Source of the DNA: Massilia arenae | GTDB taxonomy: Bacteria; Pseudomonadota; Gammaproteobacteria; Burkholderiales; Burkholderiaceae_D | NCBI RefSeq assembly: GCF_008014745.1 | Contig: NZ_VPFD01000011.1 | Span: 62,359 to 126,358 of the forward strand | Direction: 5' to 3' | Length of the DNA stretch: 64,000 nt | Shown: positions 40,583 to 48,205 of the stretch, in pieces | Layout of the letters: every line of letters starts with the position of its first letter | Position numbering within the stretch: position 1 is the first letter of the stretch | The notes under the pieces: model-generated | The model's input: the letters and a program-made list of their open reading frames with translations, nothing else | Database searches by the model: none | Told to the model about the DNA's origin: nothing | Position numbers and translations under genes: made by a program

Positions 40583-41947
40583 GTGAACCTGCGCGCGGCG
40601 TGGCTCGGTCTCCCCCTGCTGCTGGCGGCAGACGCCGCGCTGGCGCAGTTCCGGCCATTGCGCTTCGACGACGACGTCAGGGCCCAGCGCCAGGGATGCG
40701 CCGAGGGCGGCAGCCGCGCCGCATGCTGGAAAGACCGTCCGCTCGCGGATCACGTGCGTTTGACCATTGGCGGCGACCTGCGCCTGCGCTACGAGCACAC
40801 CGGCAATCCGCGCTACGGGCTGCAACCCCAGGACCGCTGGGGTGTGCTGATGCATCGCAGTTCCGTCTTCACCGACCTGCGCCTGGGCGAACACTGGCGC
40901 GGCTTCGCCCAGCTGTCCAGCTCGACCACCAACGGCCGCGCCGCAGGCCCGTCTCCGGTGGACGAGAACCGGCTCGACCCGACCAATCTGTTCGTCGAGT
41001 GGCAGTCGAGCGAAGAAGGCGAAGGCCGCGTCGGCATCCGGGCCGGCATCCAGGAACTGCAGTTCGGCACCGGGCGCGTCATCGACGCCCGCGAGGGGCC
41101 CAATGTGCGGCGCAGCTTCGAAGCCGTCCGCGCCTATGCGGTGGGCGGCGCCTGGCGCGTGGATGCCTTCGCCGCGGCGCCGCGCCAGAACCTTCCGGGC
41201 AGCTTCGACGACACGCGCTCGCCGAAGCAGAAGCTGCGCGGCGTCTACGCGACCCGCATCGGCGGCATCACTTCCTGGGACCTCTACGCCCTGCATTATG
41301 AAGACACCTCTGCCCGCTACGTCCAGGGCGAGGCGCACGAACGCCGCTGGACGGTCGGCGCGCGCCTGTTCGGCAGTCGCGCAGCCTGGGACTGGAATTG
41401 GGAGTCCGCATTGCAGGGCGGGCGCTTCGGCGACGCCGAGATCCGCGCCTGGTCGCTCGCCACCGACACCGGCTACACCTTCGATGGCGTGGCCGGCCGG
41501 CCTCGAGCCGCGCTGCTCCTCGCCGTCGCCAGCGGCGACAAGAACCCCGACGACGACCGCCTCGGCACCCTCAATTCCATTTACCCGCGCGGGAATTATT
41601 TTGGCGACGAAGCGACGCTCGGCCCACGCAACTTCTTCAACATCCATCCGGCGCTGACGGTGCAACTGGCGCCACGGGTCCAATTGAACGCCAGTCTCGA
41701 TTTCTTCTGGCGCCACAGCACCCGCGACGGCGTGTATGCGCCCAACGGCATGCTGATCCGGCCGGCCGGCGATAGCCGTGCGCGCTACGTGGCGACCATC
41801 GCATCGCTCGGCGCCACCTGGACGCCGGCCCCGGGCTGGTCGTCGACGGCGGTGCTCGCCTACGGACAGCCAGGCAGCTTCCTGCGCGAGACCGGCGCCG
41901 ACGATGTGCTCAGCTTCGTCAGCATCGGCGTGCAATACCGGTTCTGA
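40583..41947 (+). CDS. Outer membrane porin of the alginate-export (AlgE-like) family
   Basis: The 454-residue product uses GTG 40583, overlapped by the GGTGAG near the preceding stop, and has a signal peptide (LGLPLLLAADAALAQ). The mature part has RLTIGGDLRLRYEHTGNPRYGL, LHRSSVF-like strand turns, FGTGRVIDAREGPNVRRSFEAVRA and SGDKNPDDDRLGTLNSIYPRGNYFG, all features of the alginate_exp barrel domain. It ends SIGVQYRF with terminal Phe. Despite the family name many members serve other small anionic or aromatic solutes. Being coupled to an exported amidohydrolase suggests it passes the substrate or product of that enzyme. Confidence 0.82.
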   Translation: MNLRAAWLGLPLLLAADAALAQFRPLRFDDDVRAQRQGCAEGGSRAACWKDRPLADHVRLTIGGDLRLRYEHTGNPRYGLQPQDRWGVLMHRSSVFTDLRLGEHWRGFAQLSSSTTNGRAAGPSPVDENRLDPTNLFVEWQSSEEGEGRVGIRAGIQELQFGTGRVIDAREGPNVRRSFEAVRAYAVGGAWRVDAFAAAPRQNLPGSFDDTRSPKQKLRGVYATRIGGITSWDLYALHYEDTSARYVQGEAHERRWTVGARLFGSRAAWDWNWESALQGGRFGDAEIRAWSLATDTGYTFDGVAGRPRAALLLAVASGDKNPDDDRLGTLNSIYPRGNYFGDEATLGPRNFFNIHPALTVQLAPRVQLNASLDFFWRHSTRDGVYAPNGMLIRPAGDSRARYVATIASLGATWTPAPGWSSTAVLAYGQPGSFLRETGADDVLSFVSIGVQYRF

Positions 41948-41981
41948 CGTAATGACCCTGAACTACAAGGAGGATAGCCCA

Positions 41982-42839
41982 ATGTTCGAACGAACGATCG
42001 ATCGTGTCACCCGCATTCCCCCACTGGGCCCCGGCTTCGACGGCGAGCGGCACAAGGCCGCCCTGGTGGTGGCGCCCGGCGACCTGCCTGCCACCGATCC
42101 ATTCTTCCTGATGGCCGATGACAACATCACACAGGGAGGAGCGTTCGGCGAGGCGCACCCGCATGCCGGCCTCGAGACCGTCACCTTCATGCTGAACGGC
42201 ACGATGGAAGATACCGGCGGGCGGCTGGAGGAAGGCGACGTCGAATGGATGACGTCCGGCAGCGGCATCGTCCATGCGGAGAACACGATGGTGTCGACCG
42301 GCATGCGCCTGTTCCAGCTGTGGCTAATCCTGCCCGAGGCGCAGCGCAATATGCCGCCGCGGGTGCAGGTCCTGCGGCGCGCGGCGATGCCGGTGCACGC
42401 CGAGCCTGGCGTCGTGGCGACGGTCTACAGCGGCAAGTCGGGCGACGCGGCGGCGCCGACATTGAATGCGGTTCCCGTGACCCTGATCGATATCCGGCTG
42501 GCGCCGGGCGCGGTCTTCGCGGCCCATGTTCCCGCCTCGTATAACGCCTTCGTGGTGGCGCTCGAGGGAGAGTTCACAGCCGGAGCGACGTCCGAAAAAC
42601 TCGCCGCGGGCACGGTCGGCTGGACGGGCCCGATGGGCGACGGCGACAGTGCGCTCCACTTGCGGGCCGGGGACGATGGCGCGCGCCTGCTGCTGTACGC
42701 GGGCCAGCCGCAGAACATCGCGGTGGTGGCGAAAGGCCCGTTCATCGCCGGCTCCAGCGAAGAACTGGCCGGCTATTATGCCGCTTACCGCCATGGCAAA
42801 TTCCCTCATGCGGGGTCGATGCGGCCCATCGCACCTTAG
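41982..42839 (+). CDS. Pirin-family protein
   Basis: From ATG 41982, after AAGGAGG at good spacing, the protein has 285 residues forming two cupin domains. The N-terminal cupin has AHPHAGLETVTFMLNGTMEDTGG, GDVEWMTSGSGIVHAE and LFQLWLILPEAQRNMPPR, the pirin signature with its metal-binding His and Glu. Some pirins are quercetinase-like dioxygenases or redox regulators. The role is not predictable here. It follows the porin gene by 34 bp and may be the third gene of that cluster. Confidence 0.92.
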   Translation: MFERTIDRVTRIPPLGPGFDGERHKAALVVAPGDLPATDPFFLMADDNITQGGAFGEAHPHAGLETVTFMLNGTMEDTGGRLEEGDVEWMTSGSGIVHAENTMVSTGMRLFQLWLILPEAQRNMPPRVQVLRRAAMPVHAEPGVVATVYSGKSGDAAAPTLNAVPVTLIDIRLAPGAVFAAHVPASYNAFVVALEGEFTAGATSEKLAAGTVGWTGPMGDGDSALHLRAGDDGARLLLYAGQPQNIAVVAKGPFIAGSSEELAGYYAAYRHGKFPHAGSMRPIAP

Positions 42840-42895
42840 GCATAGTTGCGCTTGATGCACAAACCTGGGTTTTTGCATTGCCCGTGCACCATGCA

Positions 42896-42926
42896 TAGTT
42901 CTAGAAAGAACTAAATCCTGTATAGT
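42896..42926 (+). promoter_or_regulatory. Perfect inverted repeat overlapping a possible promoter of the GGDEF-EAL gene
   Basis: TAGTTCT (42896-42902) and AGAACTA (42907-42913) form a perfect 7-bp inverted repeat with a 4-bp centre. TATAGT at 42921-42926 is a plausible -10, so the palindrome would cover the -35 area as a repressor site would. It lies ~90 bp upstream of the start codon. Confidence 0.45.
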
Positions 42927-43014
42927 CGGGTTCCTGACCGACCGCTTTCGTGCGTCCACGTCACCAGGGGCGCCACGCCGCGCCTGCCGGTGTCTGGATT
43001 GCCATTGTCACGCC

Positions 43015-45111
43015 ATGAACATCCAGAACCCCGACCTGATGTACCGCCTGCTCGTCCAGGGGGTGGTCGACTACGCCATCTACATGCTCACGCCCGCCGG
43101 CGTCGTCTCCAGCTGGAACGCCGGCGCCCAGCGCGCCAAGGGCTATACCGCGGGCGAGATCGTCGGCCGCCACTACGCCTGCTTCTACGGTGCCGAGGAC
43201 CGGGATGCCGGCCTGCCCGACACCAACCTCGAGATCGCCACCCGCACCGGCCGCTTCGAAGATCAAGGCTGGCGCGTGCGCAAGGATGGCAGCGCGTTCT
43301 GGGCCCACGTCGTGATCGACGCCATCCGCGGCGACGACGGCGTCCTGGTCGGCTTTGCCAAGATCACGCGCGACATCACCGAACGTTACCAGCAGCAGCG
43401 CAAGCTGGTCGAGGCCAAGGAGCTGGCCGAGGCCTATAGCCGCCAGATGGCCTCGCTGTCGGACTTCCTCGATTCGGTGATCGCCAACATCCCGGCCAGC
43501 GTGCTGGTGCTGGACGTGGCATCGCGCACCATCCTGCTGGCCAACCAGCAGGCGCAGCGCCTGTTCGCCCAGGCCTACGTCGATCTGAAGGGCCTGCCTG
43601 TCGGCGATTGCCTGAGCCCGAGCGTGGCCGAGTATGTCGAGCGCCAGACGGCGCATGCGGCGCCCACCAGGGTCGGGCTGGACGACGCCATGCTGGTGGA
43701 GACCTCGGTCGGCCCGCGCAGCCTGCGCAGCCGCACGGTGCCGGGCAAGCAGCCCAATGGCGAGGGCGAGTACGTGCTGATCATCACCGAAGACGTAACC
43801 GACGAGCTGGCCGCCTATGCGCAGATCCACCACATGGCGCAGCACGACGGCCTGACCAATCTGCCCAACCGCAACCTGTTCAACGAACGCCTCAACGACG
43901 CGCTCGCGTCCAGCGCGGAAGATGGCTCCGGCGTGGGCATCCTGTGCCTCGACCTGGACAATTTCAAGAACATCAACGACGCCTACGGCCATGGCTTCGG
44001 CGACAAGATCCTGCTGATGCTGGCCAGCCGCCTGCGCAAATGCCTGCGCGACCAGGACACGCTGGCGCGCCTGGGCGGCGACGAGTTCGCCGTGGTCCTG
44101 CCGCGCGTCAAGCGCCTGGAAGAGGCACAGCAGGCCGCGCAGCGCCTGATCGAGGCGGTGGCGCCGGCATTCTCGATCGACGGCCACAGCTTCGCGGTCG
44201 GCATCAGCGTTGGCATCGCCTTGTCCACACCCGCCGGCAACACGGCCGAGCAGTTGCTGCAGCACTCGGACATGGCCTTGTATGAAGCCAAGCGCAACGG
44301 CCGTAACCGGCATGAGGTGTTCCGGCCCGAGATGGAGGCGGCGGCGCGGGTGCGGCGCCAGATCGAGATCGACCTGCGCCGCGCGCTGCACCGCGGCGAG
44401 CTGCAGATGCATTATCAACCGATCGTCGAGAAGGCCGGCAACCGCATCTCGGGCTATGAGGCCCTGATCCGCTGGCGGCATCCGGAACGCGGATCGATTC
44501 CGCCGATCGACTTCATTCCGATCGCCGAAGAAACCGGCCTGATCCACGAGCTGGGCGCCCGCGCGCTCAACCTCGCTTGCCAAGAAGCGGCGACCTGGAC
44601 CAATGGCGAAACGATCGCCGTCAACCTGTCGCCGGTGCAGTTCAAGAGCAGCGAACTGGTGAGCATGGTGGCGCTGGCGCTGGCCGATTCGGGCCTGGCG
44701 GCCGAGCGGCTGGAACTCGAGATCACCGAATCGGTGTTGCTCGACAATAGCGACGGCAATATCCGCACCCTGAAAGCCCTCAAGAAGCTGGGCGTGCGCA
44801 TTTCGCTGGACGACTTCGGCACCGGCTATTCCTCGCTGAGCTATCTGCGCTCCTTCCCCTTCGACAAGATCAAGATCGACAAGTCGTTCGTGCAAGAGAT
44901 CGGACAGAGCCGGGAAGCGATGGCGATCATCCGCGCCATCACGGGTCTTTCCAGCAGCCTGCTGATCGAGACCACGGCCGAGGGCGTGGAGACCGAGGAG
45001 CAGCTGCGGCGCCTGATGGAAGAAGGCTGCTCGCACTTCCAGGGCTATCTGTTCGGGCGGCCGGAAGCGGCCGAGAACCGGATGCAGCAGCTCGACTGGC
45101 CGGTGGTCTGA
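43015..45111 (+). CDS. PAS-PAS-GGDEF-EAL cyclic-di-GMP turnover protein
   Basis: The 698-residue cytoplasmic protein has two PAS-like sensor domains (about 10-125 and 145-260). A GGDEF domain (about 275-435) and an EAL domain (about 445-695) follow. The GGDEF motif is intact at 354-358 and the inhibitory I-site RDQD lies at 345-348. The EAL residues are at 482-484 (SGYEALIRW), with ITESV, DDFGTGYSSLSYL and KIDKSFV present. Both synthesis and hydrolysis of c-di-GMP are therefore possible on sequence. No membrane segment is seen, so the PAS domains would read an internal signal such as redox state or a small ligand. Loop 6 reads ETTAEGVET rather than the usual VVAEGVET. Confidence 0.94.
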   Translation: MNIQNPDLMYRLLVQGVVDYAIYMLTPAGVVSSWNAGAQRAKGYTAGEIVGRHYACFYGAEDRDAGLPDTNLEIATRTGRFEDQGWRVRKDGSAFWAHVVIDAIRGDDGVLVGFAKITRDITERYQQQRKLVEAKELAEAYSRQMASLSDFLDSVIANIPASVLVLDVASRTILLANQQAQRLFAQAYVDLKGLPVGDCLSPSVAEYVERQTAHAAPTRVGLDDAMLVETSVGPRSLRSRTVPGKQPNGEGEYVLIITEDVTDELAAYAQIHHMAQHDGLTNLPNRNLFNERLNDALASSAEDGSGVGILCLDLDNFKNINDAYGHGFGDKILLMLASRLRKCLRDQDTLARLGGDEFAVVLPRVKRLEEAQQAAQRLIEAVAPAFSIDGHSFAVGISVGIALSTPAGNTAEQLLQHSDMALYEAKRNGRNRHEVFRPEMEAAARVRRQIEIDLRRALHRGELQMHYQPIVEKAGNRISGYEALIRWRHPERGSIPPIDFIPIAEETGLIHELGARALNLACQEAATWTNGETIAVNLSPVQFKSSELVSMVALALADSGLAAERLELEITESVLLDNSDGNIRTLKALKKLGVRISLDDFGTGYSSLSYLRSFPFDKIKIDKSFVQEIGQSREAMAIIRAITGLSSSLLIETTAEGVETEEQLRRLMEEGCSHFQGYLFGRPEAAENRMQQLDWPVV

Positions 45112-45612
45112 CTGGACGGCGCGGGCCGGTTGCGCCCGTCATCACGCCATGCCGGCGCCGCATGATGCCGTTCCGCCAAGGCGGACTCGGTACTACTACT
45201 GAGTTCGCCACAGGTCGAATACTGAGAGGGCCACGTTTACCGACAGTGGCCCGCGCAAGCCTGATTTGTTTGGGCTATACTCCGCTCAGTCCTCTATAGG
45301 ACTTCCCGCTCAATGGACGCCAGGGATATCGACTGGCCTGCCTGACAACCCATGTCAGCGCGTCATATCCGTGTTGCCTGCAAGGCCGGTCTGACTGTCA
45401 TCCAGTTCACCGTTGCCTCGCCTTCGCACTGCGTCGGTTGCCGAGTTTTGTTGCTGTTCTCCAGGATCGCGACAGGTCCCGACAACCCGTTCCTTATCGG
45501 TGCATCGATACCGCCAGCAGGCGGTGTGCAGACGTTCCTTTACCGAGCCGTTGAACTTTTTAAATCTGATTGCATGCCAGGCCATCGCAAACATTTTTCA
45601 GGTGATACTCGT
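45112..45612 (+). other. Long non-coding leader region of mqo
   Basis: About 500 bp between the GGDEF-EAL gene and mqo. It contains a small hairpin CCGCC-AA-GGCGG near 45173, an imperfect hairpin ACTCGGT/ACTGAGT near 45184-45203, and a TATACT hexamer at 45276-45281 as a possible -10. The mqo frame is open upstream to 45352 but without a signal sequence or ribosome site. I recognise no known riboswitch. Confidence 0.5.
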
Positions 45613-47202
45613 ATGCGTACCTCGCTTCTAGTTGTCCTTTCTTGCTTCATCGTTGCATCTTGCAGCAAAGCACCCGCTCCTTCCAATGACAAGCCGGTCG
45701 ACGTCGTCCTGATCGGCGCCGGCGTCATGAGCGCCACCCTCGGCACCATGCTCAAGGAACTCGATCCGGAACTGACGATCGAAATGTTCGAGCGCATGGA
45801 TTCGGTCTCGGCCGAGAGTTCCGATGCGATGAACAATGCCGGCACCGGTCACTCCGGTTTCGCCGAGCTGAACTACACGCCCGAAATGCCGGACGGCACC
45901 ATCGAGACCAAGAAGGCCGTCGACATCAACGAACAGTTCGAGATCTCGAAGCAGTTCTGGGCCTACCAGGTCAAGAAGGAATACCTGGGCGCGCCGAACA
46001 CCTTCATCAACAATGTGCCGCACATGGCCTTTGTCTGGGGTGACGACAACATCAACTACCTGCGCAAGCGCTACGCTGCGCTGCAAAAGGAAAACCTGTT
46101 CAAGGGCATGCTGTTCAGCGAAGACCACGAGACGATCCGCAAATGGGCGCCGCTGGTCATGAACGGCCGTGATGCGAACCAGAAAGTGGCCGCGACCCGC
46201 ATGGACATCGGTACCGACGTCAACTACGGCACTCTGACCCGCAGCATGGTCAAGCACCTGACCGGCACCCACGGCATGACCCTGAACCTGCGCAGCCAGG
46301 TCGAAGACATCAAGCGCGGCAAGGATGGCTTGTGGAATGTGACCGTCAAGAACCTGGCGGACAACCAGCTCAAGACCGTGAGCGCGAAGTTCGTGTTCAT
46401 CGGCGCCGGCGGCGGCGCGCTGCCGCTGCTGGAAAAGACCGGCATTCCTGAAGCCAAGGGCTACGGCGGCGTCCCGGTCGGCGGCCAATGGCTGGTGACT
46501 ACCAACCAGGCGCTGATCGAAGCGCACCACGCCAAGGTGTATGGCAAGGCTTCGGTCGGTTCGCCGCCGATGTCGGTGCCTCACCTCGACACCCGCATCA
46601 TCGACGGCAAGAAAGCCCTGCTGTTCGGACCGTTCGCGACCTTCTCGACCAAGTTCCTCAAGAACGGTTCGTGGGTCGACCTGCCGGCCTCGATCGGCAC
46701 CGGCAACGTGCGTCCGATGGTGCAGGCTGGCATCGACAACATCCCGCTGACCAAGTACCTGGTCGAGCAGGTGATGAACTCGCAGGAAGACCGCGTGGCC
46801 ACCCTGCGTGAGTACCTGCCGGAAGCCAAGCTGGAAGACTGGGAACTGGTCAACGCCGGCCAGCGCGTCCAGATCGTCAAGGACGACCCGAAGAAGGGCG
46901 GCCTGCTGCAGTTCGGTACCGAAGTCGTTGCCTCGGCTGACGGCTCCGTGACCGCCCTGCTGGGTGCATCGCCAGGCGCCTCGACCGCCGCGCCGATCAT
47001 GCTCAAGGTGCTCAAGGCATCGGCCTTCCGCGACAAGCTGGAAACGCCTGCATGGCAAGCGAAGATGCACGAAATGATTCCTTCGTACGGCCGTCACCTG
47101 AACGACGACCCGGCCTTCGCCAACCAGATCCGCCAGCAGAGCAGCGCTGCGCTGGGCCTGAAGGCGATTACGCTGGATGTGCCGGCGGCAACGCAGGAGT
47201 AA
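45613..47202 (+). CDS. mqo: Malate:quinone oxidoreductase, lipoprotein-type
   Basis: From ATG 45613, after AGGTGA, the protein has 529 residues. The FAD fold is VDVVLIGAGVMSATLGTML, followed by SAESSDAMNNAGTGHSGFAELNYTPE, FVFIGAGGGALPLLEKTGIPE and GVPVGGQWL, all diagnostic of Mqo. It oxidises malate to oxaloacetate and feeds electrons to quinones. The N-terminus RTSLLVVLSCFIVASC-S is a lipoprotein signal with lipobox VASC (C17). The enzyme would be tethered on the periplasmic face, unlike E. coli Mqo; Pseudomonas homologues also carry signal peptides. A REP-like inverted repeat follows the stop. Confidence 0.94.
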   Translation: MRTSLLVVLSCFIVASCSKAPAPSNDKPVDVVLIGAGVMSATLGTMLKELDPELTIEMFERMDSVSAESSDAMNNAGTGHSGFAELNYTPEMPDGTIETKKAVDINEQFEISKQFWAYQVKKEYLGAPNTFINNVPHMAFVWGDDNINYLRKRYAALQKENLFKGMLFSEDHETIRKWAPLVMNGRDANQKVAATRMDIGTDVNYGTLTRSMVKHLTGTHGMTLNLRSQVEDIKRGKDGLWNVTVKNLADNQLKTVSAKFVFIGAGGGALPLLEKTGIPEAKGYGGVPVGGQWLVTTNQALIEAHHAKVYGKASVGSPPMSVPHLDTRIIDGKKALLFGPFATFSTKFLKNGSWVDLPASIGTGNVRPMVQAGIDNIPLTKYLVEQVMNSQEDRVATLREYLPEAKLEDWELVNAGQRVQIVKDDPKKGGLLQFGTEVVASADGSVTALLGASPGASTAAPIMLKVLKASAFRDKLETPAWQAKMHEMIPSYGRHLNDDPAFANQIRQQSSAALGLKAITLDVPAATQE

Positions 47203-47230
47203 TGTTGTAGGCAGCGACTGAGTTCGCTGC

Positions 47231-47331
47231 AAAAAGCCGTCGTCCCCGCGAAGGCGGGGACCCAAGTTCTGCAAGCGTTTCGACAGCTCTTGCAAACCTG
47301 GGTCCCCGCCTCCGCGGGGACGACTTTTTTA
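47231..47331. repeat. REP/BIME-like inverted repeat pair with terminator potential
   Basis: Two ~42-bp arms (47231-47274 and 47290-47331) are near-perfect reverse complements. Each arm also has its own inner hairpin built on GTCCCCGC / GCGGGGAC. A T-run follows the right arm, and an A-run precedes the left one, so it could end transcription from both mqo and the kfrA-like gene. The palindromic GTCCCCGC core is typical of dispersed REP elements. Confidence 0.75.
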
Positions 47332-47347
47332 TGCCAACTAGTTTTTC

Positions 47348-48097
47348 TTATTTGCGCGCGCGCAGGGTCTCGAGTTCGGCACGCAGATTGCTGCGTTCGC
47401 TGCGCGAGTTGTCGAGCGTGGTGCGCAGTTCCTTGATCTCGGCCGCCAGGTTGTCGCGCTCGGTCGTGACGCCGACCAGCTCCATCTGGGCGCGCAGGCG
47501 CGCATCCGACTCGGCCGCGGTGGCCGCGACATTGCGCTCGAGCTGCTGGCGCAGGTCGGCCAGCTGGGCATCCTTGCCGTCGATCGCCAGTTGATCCTTG
47601 GCCTTGCCGACCAGCGCGTCGGCCGCGATCTGGCGCGCATTGCGCAGCTCGGCCGTCAGGCGCTCGATCTCTTCGTTGCGCTCGTCCGCGATCAGCTGGG
47701 CCTGTTCGCGCGCGATCCGCGCATCGCCCAGTTCGGCGTTCAGGCCATCGCGTTCGGCTTCGAGTTCGTTACCGGCCGCGAGCAGCGCATCCATATCGCT
47801 CTCGGCGCGCGCCAGCGCATCGCGCATGCCGGCGCCGGCATCCTGCGCATACTGCCGGGCCCAGCGGCCCAGTTCGGCCAGCAGCTCGGGCGGCATCTCG
47901 GCCTTCGGCGCCTCGACCGGTTTCGCATGGCTGGCGCGCCAGGTGGCCAGGTGCTGGTGGATGGTCTTGGTCGAGCCGGCGCCGATCAGGCCGCGCACCG
48001 CCTCGATCGTAACCTGCTGCTTGTCGTTCTGGAGCGTGTCGGCCGCCTCGATGACGTCGCCGAGCGTCACGTCCAGGTGTGCCATATCCGTTTTCAT
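47348..48097 (-). CDS. KfrA-like DNA-binding coiled-coil protein
   Basis: The 249-residue protein has the KfrA N-terminal DNA-binding module (VTLGDVIEAADTLQNDKQQVTIEAVRGLIGAGSTKTIHQHLATWR). A long, uninterrupted alpha-helical coiled coil (about 95-249) rich in Ala, Glu, Arg and Leu follows. KfrA is best known as an IncP-plasmid regulator and partition accessory. Here it stands alone next to housekeeping genes, with no plasmid genes nearby. A nucleoid-associated or regulatory role is inferred from architecture. Confidence 0.85.
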   Translation of the reverse strand: MKTDMAHLDVTLGDVIEAADTLQNDKQQVTIEAVRGLIGAGSTKTIHQHLATWRASHAKPVEAPKAEMPPELLAELGRWARQYAQDAGAGMRDALARAESDMDALLAAGNELEAERDGLNAELGDARIAREQAQLIADERNEEIERLTAELRNARQIAADALVGKAKDQLAIDGKDAQLADLRQQLERNVAATAAESDARLRAQMELVGVTTERDNLAAEIKELRTTLDNSRSERSNLRAELETLRARK

Positions 48098-48205
48098 ACC
48101 GCGTCAGGATGTTCGTTGTAGGGCTGTCCATCATACGCTAGACGATGGTTTAGTTGCTCAAAAGCATCGCTGGATGCGGTCGAGTGTCGCGGATTTGCCG
48201 CTATC

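Noticed and set aside
45112-45612. Known riboswitch in the mqo leader
   Set aside because: Only small, weak hairpins are visible and no conserved aptamer core was recognised.
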